A stretch of 5,334 nucleotides of DNA from Pseudomonadota bacterium (GTDB lineage: Bacteria > Pseudomonadota > Gammaproteobacteria > Pseudomonadales > UBA5518). The notes under the pieces are model-generated. The model did not search any database and was not told where the DNA came from. It worked only from the letters and a program-made list of their open reading frames with translations. Of this stretch, positions 1 to 5,334 are shown in pieces. The stretch is from NCBI GenBank assembly GCA_963204845.1, contig CAUJIL010000273.1:1-5334 (forward strand), given 5' to 3'. The position numbers and the translations under genes are program-made. Each line of letters starts with the position of its first letter. The first letter of the stretch is position 1.

Positions 1-2
1 TC

Positions 3-515
3 GATGCGCTCGATCGCGGCCAGGCGAGCGGCGCCGAATGGCTGCATCTGACGCCGGTGAGCCGCTTCGACGCCACGATGGCGCCCGCGGGCCATGCGCT
101 GGCGCGCATCGAGACGCTGGCGCGCTACGCACCTGACTGGCGCGCACGTGCCGCCCTGCACGGCGACGCCTGCCTGGGCACGCTGGAGCGCTACGCGGAC
201 GTCGATCGCGCCGGCGTGGTGCTGCGGCGCGAGACCACGCCGCTCGACATCGAGCAGCGGTTGGCGACCATGCACCGCGGCTCGTACAAGCACGGCGCCT
301 ACACCTCGCTGCAGCTCGGCTACCTGCGGCCGAACGACCAGTGTTCGTGCGGCGAAACGCCGATCGAGGGGCTGTTCGTGGGCGGGGCCTCGACCTATCC
401 GGGCGGCATGGTGCTCGGCGGCCCCGGCTTCCTGGCCGCCGCCGCGGCCGGCGAGTACCTCGGCGCGCCGATCCGTACCGCGTTCAGGGGACGCCCGGGC
501 CGGGAGCGGCGCTGA
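3..515 (+). CDS. FAD-dependent oxidoreductase, phytoene desaturase/retinol saturase-like (COG1233), C-terminal part
   Basis: This is the 3' part of a gene that enters from the left edge. The frame is open from base 3 (reading DALDRGQASG...) to a TGA at 513-515, giving about 170 residues, so the true start lies outside the window. The diagnostic segment is GLFVGGASTYPGGMVLGGPG followed by an Ala-rich helix (about 370-460). This matches the C-terminal FAD-binding motif of the CrtI/COG1233 flavoproteins, in which a GGASTxPGG-type turn contacts the flavin. The preceding stretch (SYKHGAYTSLQLGYLRPND) fits the substrate-side region of the same family. The N-terminal Rossmann dinucleotide motif is not in the window. 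Members desaturate or saturate isoprenoid chains, but the substrate cannot be told from this fragment. A Cys-Ser-Cys sits just before the FAD motif. The gene converges on the nitric oxide reductase-like gene and overlaps its end by 32 bp. The family call is fairly sure; the exact reaction is unknown. Confidence 0.82.
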   Translation, partial: DALDRGQASGAEWLHLTPVSRFDATMAPAGHALARIETLARYAPDWRARAALHGDACLGTLERYADVDRAGVVLRRETTPLDIEQRLATMHRGSYKHGAYTSLQLGYLRPNDQCSCGETPIEGLFVGGASTYPGGMVLGGPGFLAAAAAGEYLGAPIRTAFRGRPGRERR

Positions 516-2832
516 GCGGTAACGCCAGCTCTGCGCGCTGCCCGGCCGGCTCCAGCCGCGGTGCGCGGCTGATCACGAACCACGCGAACGGCAGCACGCC
601 GCCCAGCACGAACAGTGCGCCGCCGGCGATGCGCGCCCACGTCAGTGTCTGGAACAGCGTGCCCTGCACGTAGGCCTGCGAGCGCGCCGCCGCGTACCCG
701 TCCTCGAACACCGTGCGCAGCTGGTCGATGCCGACCGGGAACAGGTCGAGCGCCACCATCAGCGCCAGCCCGATGTTGATCGACCAGAACGCGCGGCGCA
801 GCAGCGCGGCCGGCCAGTCCGCGTCGCGCAGCAGGTAGCGCGCGCAGAACACGGTGGCCGCGAGCGCCAGGTTGCCGTAGACGCCCATCAAGGCCGCATG
901 CCCGTGGTTGACCGTGAGATAGGTGCCGTGTTCGTAGTAGTTCACGATCGGCAGGTTGATGATGAAGCCGAACACGCCGGCGCCCAGGAAGTTCCAGAAG
1001 TTCACGCCGAGCAGGAACAGGAACGCCTCGCCGTGCGCGGCCGCGGCCGGCTGCATGCCGCTGCGGCGCTGACCCGAGCGGAACGACCAGGCCTCGAGCG
1101 CCAGCAGCAGCAAGGGCACGACCTGCAGCGTCGAGAACACGCTGCCGATGGCGAGCGTGGCCACCGGTTTGGCGTTCCAGTAGAAGTTGTGCGAGATGCC
1201 GAGCAGCCCGGAGCCCAGGAACAGCAGCGTCGCCAGGTACACGATTCGCGAGGCGCCGGCGTGGCTGATGTGCCCGGTCAGGTACATCACGTACGCCAGC
1301 AGCACGGTGGTGAACACTTCGAAGAAGGCCTCGGCCCACATGTGGATCACGGCCCAGCGCCAGAAGTCCGCGATCACGAAATTCGTCGTCGGTTTGGCGA
1401 CGAAGGCCGACAGGAACAGCAGCGCGATCGAGGCCACCGCGTAGAACAGCCACTTCGGCAGGATCCAGGCATCGCCCTCGCGGCGCACGCGCAGCACCGT
1501 CTGGCCCACCAGACCTGCCCACAGCGCGAACACCACCAGCAGCAGCGCCTGCCACAGCTTGCCCATCTCGACGAACTCCCAACCCTGGTTGCCGAGCAGG
1601 TTCCACCAGTCGCCGAGCAGCCCGTGCGGGCCCAGCCACACGCCGGCCAGCGTGCCGGCGACCAGCGTGACCAGCAGCCACAGCAGCGCGCGCGCCATGC
1701 CGTGCTGTGCCGGGAGTTCCTCGCGGTGCATCATCGACAGCAGGAACAGCGTGGCGCCGATCCAGCAGGCCGTGATCCACAGTAGCGCGAGTTGCAGATG
1801 CCAGCCGCGCGTCACCGTGACCGGGAGCACGTGTGCGGTCTCGATGCCGAACACGCGTGTGATGCCGAGAAAATCGTGCACGGTCAGGATGCCGGCGACG
1901 ATCTGCAGCACGAACAGCAGCATGGCGACCGCGAAGAAGCGGTACGCCAGACGCGCAAGCCGTGTGGGTCGCCATGCCTGGGGGGCGATGGCGAGCGGTG
2001 CGCCGCGTTGCGGGCCGCTGCCCCAGCCGCTGGCGTGGCCGTAGCGGCCGTACAGGTACAGCACCAGCCCCAGCCCGAGCAGCAAACCGAGCACCGCTAT
2101 CACGCTCCAGTACAGCACCGGCGCACCGGGGCGGTTGCCGGCCAGTTCGTCGTAGGGCCAGTTGTGCGTGTAGCTGTACCCCTTGCCGGGGCGTTCGGCG
2201 GCGCACACCCACGCGCCCCAGAAAAAGAATCCGGACAGCGCGCGCAGTTCGGCGGCGTCGTCGATGTAGCCGGCCGGGTGGAAGGCCTGCGGTCCGCGGC
2301 CGGCGAACATCCCGGCGTAGTGCGTGGCGAGCACCTCGCGTGCGTGCGCCTGCGCGTCGCCGATCAGTGCACGGCCGCTGGCCGCGTCCCAGCCGTTGCT
2401 GCGCAGTTCGCGTTGCATGCGCGCCAGCGCCGCGTCGTGGCGCTCGCTGCCCGCCGGTGCGCCGCCCGCGTGGTAGGCGAGCGCGGCACGCGCGACCTCG
2501 TGCAGCGCATCGGCCGTGAAATCGGTGCCGCGCGCGGCACCGTCGCCGAACAGGCTGCCGTAGTCCATCAGCGCATAGCGCTGGAACAGCACCTGCCCGC
2601 GCAGGATTTCCTCGCGTGACAGCACGACGGTGCCGTCGGCGGTCACGAAATCGGGGATCGGCGGCGCGCCGCGGTAGGTCCCGACACCCACGTACAGCAT
2701 GCTCGCCACGCCGGCCGCGAGCACCAGCGCCAACGGCAGCCACCAGCGCGCGCGGTGCATCACGAAACGTTCCCACAAGGCGCCGGCGTCCAGCGCGGGT
2801 GCCGGATCGCGGGCGGCGGTGTCGCGGGTCAT
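484..2832 (-). CDS. nod: Putative nitric oxide dismutase (NOD), qNOR-like haem-copper oxidase superfamily membrane protein
   Basis: The protein has 782 residues and about 14 membrane helices. It has one N-terminal helix (about 30-50), a periplasmic NorC-like domain without any CxxCH haem-c site (about 52-230), then the NorB-like bundle. This is the fused layout of quinol-dependent NO reductase (NorZ). qNOR hallmarks include GTYRGAPPIPD (51-61), FTADALH (105-111), SYTHNWP (220-226), GNQGWEF (414-420) and HGHAALMGVYG (643-653). Haem ligands are intact: His345 (TRGWH), His643 and His645. The FeB ligands His497, Glu501 and His548 are present, but the next His is Asn549 and the catalytic Glu is Gln570. 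These are the substitutions known for NO dismutase, proposed to form N2 and O2 from 2 NO. Quinol-site equivalents are His319 (kept), Gly323, Val327 and Gly738, unlike His/Glu/Phe/Asp in qNOR, which agrees with a reaction needing no external electrons. I chose the ATG at 2832, 4 nt after the upstream stop. It has no good Shine-Dalgarno, so translational coupling is likely. Met25 (2760) has a GGGA 10 nt upstream and is an alternative start. The family is very sure; NOD rather than NOR rests on motifs. Confidence 0.88.
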   Translation of the reverse strand: MTRDTAARDPAPALDAGALWERFVMHRARWWLPLALVLAAGVASMLYVGVGTYRGAPPIPDFVTADGTVVLSREEILRGQVLFQRYALMDYGSLFGDGAARGTDFTADALHEVARAALAYHAGGAPAGSERHDAALARMQRELRSNGWDAASGRALIGDAQAHAREVLATHYAGMFAGRGPQAFHPAGYIDDAAELRALSGFFFWGAWVCAAERPGKGYSYTHNWPYDELAGNRPGAPVLYWSVIAVLGLLLGLGLVLYLYGRYGHASGWGSGPQRGAPLAIAPQAWRPTRLARLAYRFFAVAMLLFVLQIVAGILTVHDFLGITRVFGIETAHVLPVTVTRGWHLQLALLWITACWIGATLFLLSMMHREELPAQHGMARALLWLLVTLVAGTLAGVWLGPHGLLGDWWNLLGNQGWEFVEMGKLWQALLLVVFALWAGLVGQTVLRVRREGDAWILPKWLFYAVASIALLFLSAFVAKPTTNFVIADFWRWAVIHMWAEAFFEVFTTVLLAYVMYLTGHISHAGASRIVYLATLLFLGSGLLGISHNFYWNAKPVATLAIGSVFSTLQVVPLLLLALEAWSFRSGQRRSGMQPAAAAHGEAFLFLLGVNFWNFLGAGVFGFIINLPIVNYYEHGTYLTVNHGHAALMGVYGNLALAATVFCARYLLRDADWPAALLRRAFWSINIGLALMVALDLFPVGIDQLRTVFEDGYAAARSQAYVQGTLFQTLTWARIAGGALFVLGGVLPFAWFVISRAPRLEPAGQRAELALPLSAAPGPGVP

Positions 2833-2836
2833 GCGC

Positions 2837-4306
2837 TCAGTCGATCGTCGAGGTTTCGTCGAAACGCTTGCTGTACTCCTCGAGCGCCGCGCGCAGTGCG
2901 GCGACCGGCGCGGCATCGGCGGGATCGTCGTGCAACGCCCTGGTCGCGCCGAGCAGGTGCGAGATGATCCCGTGCAGCGTGGCGTCGGCCTGTGGCTCGA
3001 GTCTGCAGTTGGCGATCAGGTAATCGACCTGCGTTTCGATTGCGCCAGCCTGTTCGAGCACCTGCTGCGCGCCGAGGTGTCCGGCCTCGTGGTGCGCCAG
3101 CACCGCCACCGCCTTGCGGATGCCTGCCATGCCGGTCCGCAGGGCGTCGTCCGTCGCGAAGCGCGCCGTGGCGTTCGCCGGTGCGGACGCCGCGACGACG
3201 ATCGGGTCGACGGGCACGTCGACGCCGGGATCGTGGAACGTGCGCTCGAGGAACGCGCGTACCCTGAGGTCGACTTCCGCGCTGGGGAAATCGCCGTGGC
3301 CGCCGCCCTCGACGCTCTGGAACAGCACGGGAACGCCGGCCTCGCGCAACGCGGCGGCGAGCGCCACCGACGCCGCGTAGGGGACCAGCGGATCGCGCGT
3401 GCCGTGGACGATCAGGAACGGCGGATCCCGCGCGTCGACCTGATGCAGCGGCGAGGCTTCGCGCGCCCGCTCGGGAAGCGCCTCCGGGCGCCCGCCGAGC
3501 AGTTCGACCAGTGCGCGCCTGGTGGTGTCGGTCTGCCGGTGTTCGAAGCTCGTGAGGTCCGTGGGCCCGAAGAAGTCGATCGCGCACTGCACATCGCTTG
3601 CCTGCTCGAGGTGCGCGCCCAGTGTGCCCTCGACCGAGGGTACGCCGTTGGTGGTGCCCAGCACGGCGGCCAGGTGGCCACCGGCGGACGAGCCCATCGC
3701 ACAGATGCGTGCCGGGTCCAGTCCGTACTCGGCGGCGTGCGCGCGGATCCAGCGCACGCCGGCCTTCGCGTCGTGGATCTGCGCCGGCCAACTGGCCTGC
3801 CAGCTCAGGCGGTAGCCGATCGACACCGCGGCATAGCGTCCACTGGCGACGTGCTCCAGCACCTGGGCACGCGCCATCACACGGCTGCCCAGCCGCCAGG
3901 CGCCACCGTGCAGGTACGCGATCACCGGCAGCGGGCCATCGAGTGCCGGCTCCGCCGGCAGGTACACGTCGAGTCGCTGGCGGGGATCGTCGGTTCCCGC
4001 GTACGGCAGGTCCGCGATCAGGCGCACATTGGCCGGCAGCGGGGTGCGCCCGGAGCCACCCGGGTCGTCGTTGAAGTCCACGTATTCGGCCAGCGACAGC
4101 GCGCCGTCGCCATCGAGGTCGCTGCGCGCGTACACGGCGCGGCCCAGTTCGGGGATCTCGGTCAGGGCCAGCGTGCCGTCACCGTTGGCATCGAGCGCCT
4201 GCCACTCGGGGCGCAGGCGTTCGGCGTCCGCAGGGGTTGCGGCGATCGGGTGCGCGGCGAAGAGGCAGCCGGCGAGCACGAGTGCAACCTGCTGGATGGA
4301 TTTCAT
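2837..4306 (-). CDS. Exported EF-hand / alpha-beta hydrolase (esterase-type) protein with helical C-terminal domain
   Basis: The protein has 489 residues from the ATG at 4306, chosen because a GGAG lies 9 nt upstream and a signal peptide starts there. The N-terminus is MKSIQQVALVLAGC, where LAGC at 11-14 could be a short lipobox; otherwise cleavage near IAATPA (about 21-26) fits. Two canonical 12-residue EF-hand loops follow, DANGDGTLALTE (39-50) and DLDGDGALSLAE (63-74), with all acidic Ca2+ ligands. Residues about 95-355 form an alpha/beta hydrolase of the BD-FAE/HSL-like esterase type: oxyanion motif HGGAW (133-137), nucleophile Ser207 in GSSAGG, Asp305 (HGTRDPLVP) and His337 (GGGHGDF). 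The triad is complete, so an active carboxylesterase, lipase or acetylesterase is likely, in the periplasm or membrane-anchored. Residues about 385-489 are an added helical domain (GIRKAVAVLAHHEAG, QVDYLIANCRLEPQADATLH) that resembles small periplasmic proteins of some denitrifiers; that likeness is from memory. The stop is 4 nt before the nod candidate start, so the two are probably co-translated. The substrate is unknown. Confidence 0.85.
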   Translation of the reverse strand: MKSIQQVALVLAGCLFAAHPIAATPADAERLRPEWQALDANGDGTLALTEIPELGRAVYARSDLDGDGALSLAEYVDFNDDPGGSGRTPLPANVRLIADLPYAGTDDPRQRLDVYLPAEPALDGPLPVIAYLHGGAWRLGSRVMARAQVLEHVASGRYAAVSIGYRLSWQASWPAQIHDAKAGVRWIRAHAAEYGLDPARICAMGSSAGGHLAAVLGTTNGVPSVEGTLGAHLEQASDVQCAIDFFGPTDLTSFEHRQTDTTRRALVELLGGRPEALPERAREASPLHQVDARDPPFLIVHGTRDPLVPYAASVALAAALREAGVPVLFQSVEGGGHGDFPSAEVDLRVRAFLERTFHDPGVDVPVDPIVVAASAPANATARFATDDALRTGMAGIRKAVAVLAHHEAGHLGAQQVLEQAGAIETQVDYLIANCRLEPQADATLHGIISHLLGATRALHDDPADAAPVAALRAALEEYSKRFDETSTID

Positions 4307-4315
4307 GTTCACAGT

Positions 4316-4319
4316 CTCC
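4316..4319 (-). promoter_or_regulatory. Shine-Dalgarno site of the EF-hand/hydrolase gene
   Basis: On the minus strand GGAG lies 9 nt before the ATG at 4306. This favours 4306 over the in-frame GTG at 4354, which would put 16 extra residues before the signal peptide and begin only 4 nt downstream of the sulfatase stop codon. Confidence 0.65.
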
Positions 4320-4320
4320 G

Positions 4321-4341
4321 TTGCCGCGATGCCGATGGCAA
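4321..4341. promoter_or_regulatory. Inverted repeat TTGCC-N11-GGCAA upstream of the hydrolase gene
   Basis: A 5-bp perfect dyad, TTGCC and GGCAA with an 11-nt spacer, sits in the 52-bp gap between the sulfatase stop and the hydrolase start, just upstream of the Shine-Dalgarno site. It could be a regulator-binding site or a small leader hairpin. It is not an FNR/DNR box (TTGAT-N4-ATCAA). I see no convincing sigma-70 promoter in the gap. A 5-bp dyad occurs by chance quite often in GC-rich DNA, so support is weak. Confidence 0.2.
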
Positions 4342-4358
4342 GTCGCGCCGCCACCCCC

Positions 4359-5334
4359 TCACGCGCCTGGTGTCGCGGCGCCGGCGCGGGTGGAAAATCG
4401 CGTGCAGTTGGCCATGGCCTGGAGAATCAGTCCGCGATTGGCGGCAATCAGGCCGGGGACCACGCTGGCCGGCAGGGAATGGTCGTCGGGCGCGGTGGGT
4501 TCCCAACTGCGTCCCCGGTTCAGGTAGGGAATCCGGTATTTCAGGTCGTCGGTCAGCACCGCGATGCTGTGCCAGTCGCTCAGCGTGATGAAGGGGCGTC
4601 GGCTGCTGTCGAACAGGTTCTGGCCCTGGCTGTACGCGCTGGTTTCGCCTTTGGCGCCCAGCGCCTGCAGCAGCGTGGTGGCGATATCCATGTGGCTGGT
4701 GATGCGTTCGAATCGCGCGCCGGGCTGTCCCGGCATCGCGACGATCAGCGGTACGCGGGTCTGATGCTCGGCAAAGGTCGAGTTGTGCCCCCAGGAACCC
4801 CGTTCCATGAACTCCTCGCCGTGGTCGCCGGTGACGATCAGGATCGTGTTGTCCAGCAACTGCCGGTGCTCCAGCTCGCGGTAGATGCGGCCCAGTTGCG
4901 TATCCACCCAGTGGGCGGCGTTGCGGTAGCGGTTGAACATGGCGTCCCGTCCCGCCTCGAGTGCCGGCTTGTTCAGTCGCGAGTAATCGAGTTCGCTGGC
5001 GTAGGGAGTGAATGGCGCGTCGTCGGCGGGAAACGTGTAGCCGGCATGGGTGGATTCCATGAAGAAGAAGCCGAAGAAAGGCCGCTCCGGATCCCGTTTG
5101 GCGATGAACTCGAGCAGTTCGCTGGTGTTCTCCTGGTCCTTCTGCCAGCCCGGCATGGTGCGCGGGAGCTCGCGCAAGCGGTTCGCCGGCACGCGGGCGA
5201 ACAGGGTCTTGTCGAACTCCGGGTAGGTGAAGCGGGCACTGGTGCGGATGTCGAGTTCGTAGCCCAACGAGAGGACCCGGTCCATGAGCAGCGGGCCGCG
5301 GTGGGCGTTGAGAAAATTCGGCCAGTACGAGCCG
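4359..5334 (-). CDS. YejM/PbgA-like inner-membrane sulfatase-superfamily protein, C-terminal part
   Basis: The gene runs in from the right edge. The frame stays open past the internal ATG at 5285 (upstream residues read GSYWPNFLNAHRGPLL), so about 324 codons are visible and the N-terminal membrane region is missing. The visible part is the periplasmic alkaline-phosphatase/sulfatase fold. PFFGFFFMESTHAGYTFPAD resembles the strand before the substrate loop in YejM. ILIVTGDHGEEF carries the Asp and His metal ligands (codons at 4821-4826), and GSWGHNSTFAEHQTRVPLIV supplies a further His. AYSQGQNLFDSSRR (about 4597-4638) closely matches the C-terminal SEYSQGQDLF region that I recall from E. coli YejM. 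E. coli YejM (PbgA/LapC) senses lipopolysaccharide and restrains LpxC degradation through LapB. That protein has lost the DHG metal site, whereas this one keeps it and might be catalytic. It lies 52 nt upstream of the hydrolase gene on the same strand. A phosphoethanolamine transferase or LtaS-like enzyme is a less likely alternative. Confidence 0.8.
   Translation of the reverse strand, partial: GSYWPNFLNAHRGPLLMDRVLSLGYELDIRTSARFTYPEFDKTLFARVPANRLRELPRTMPGWQKDQENTSELLEFIAKRDPERPFFGFFFMESTHAGYTFPADDAPFTPYASELDYSRLNKPALEAGRDAMFNRYRNAAHWVDTQLGRIYRELEHRQLLDNTILIVTGDHGEEFMERGSWGHNSTFAEHQTRVPLIVAMPGQPGARFERITSHMDIATTLLQALGAKGETSAYSQGQNLFDSSRRPFITLSDWHSIAVLTDDLKYRIPYLNRGRSWEPTAPDDHSLPASVVPGLIAANRGLILQAMANCTRFSTRAGAATPGA

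Noticed and set aside
484..560. Bidirectional terminator between the convergent genes
   Set aside because: Only short, imperfect GC-rich complementarities are present, with no T-run on either strand.
395..2776. A 793-codon open frame on the minus strand in another phase of the qNOR-like gene
   Set aside because: Its translation is dominated by Arg and Ala with no membrane segments, while the alternative phase encodes a full qNOR-like protein with all haem ligands.
484..2832. Calling the large membrane protein an ordinary quinol-dependent NO reductase (norB/norZ)
   Set aside because: The overall fold fits, but His-to-Asn and Glu-to-Gln at the FeB site, plus loss of quinol-site residues, argue for NO dismutase. 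Automated annotation would probably label it norB.
2833..2916. An N-terminal extension of 28 residues on the NOD candidate (start at 2916)
   Set aside because: The extra residues are Arg/Ser-rich (MPRRSPHCARRSRSTASVST...) and overlap the hydrolase coding end; the family N-terminus fits the ATG at 2832.
4307..4354. GTG start at 4354 for the hydrolase
   Set aside because: It would add 16 residues before a good signal peptide, and the 4306 ATG has a well-placed GGAG.
2699..4588. A 629-codon open frame on the plus strand
   Set aside because: It lies opposite the hydrolase gene, which has clear catalytic, EF-hand and signal motifs. The plus-strand translation is Arg/Ala/Gly-rich with no recognisable domain, as expected for an antisense shadow in GC-rich DNA.

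Overview
The window is very GC-rich, with codon third positions almost all G or C, and is densely coding. It looks like a proteobacterial chromosome or metagenomic contig. A gammaproteobacterial host is plausible because the right-edge gene resembles E. coli YejM/PbgA, but the window cannot settle taxonomy. No gap between genes exceeds about 50 bases, and I see no RNA gene, mobile element, CRISPR array or long repeat.

Layout, left to right. (1) At 3-515 (+) is the C-terminal end of a COG1233-type FAD-dependent oxidoreductase (phytoene desaturase/retinol saturase-like), cut by the left edge. (2) At 484-2832 (-) is a 782-residue membrane protein with the architecture of quinol-dependent nitric oxide reductase (qNOR/NorZ). 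Its tail overlaps the oxidoreductase tail by 32 bp. (3) At 2837-4306 (-), only 4 nt upstream of the qNOR-like gene, is an exported protein with two EF-hand loops, an alpha/beta-hydrolase (esterase) domain and a helical C-terminal extension. (4) At 4359-5334 (-) is the C-terminal part of a YejM/PbgA-like sulfatase-superfamily protein, cut by the right edge. Genes 4, 3 and 2 lie head to tail with gaps of 52 and 4 nt and could form one operon.

The main result is that the qNOR-like protein is probably not an ordinary NO reductase. The second His of the HH pair that binds FeB is Asn (motif SHNFYW), and the active-site Glu of the FSALE motif is Gln (motif FSTLQ). Both changes sit at the exact spacing of positions 560 and 581 in Geobacillus qNOR. 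Three of the four residues of the qNOR quinol site also appear lost (Glu to Gly, Phe to Val, Asp to Gly). This combination is the signature proposed for nitric oxide dismutase (NOD), the enzyme thought to convert 2 NO to N2 + O2 in Methylomirabilis oxyfera and gammaproteobacterium HdN1. The call rests on motifs read by eye; activity is inferred.

How the genes might work together: the hydrolase gene is tightly coupled to the nod candidate, and its last ~100 residues recall small periplasmic proteins that I remember from denitrifiers. This suggests, without proof, a periplasmic partner or a co-regulated NO-stress function. The YejM-like gene (envelope maintenance) and the oxidoreductase (isoprenoid/carotenoid-type chemistry) have no evident link to NO metabolism.
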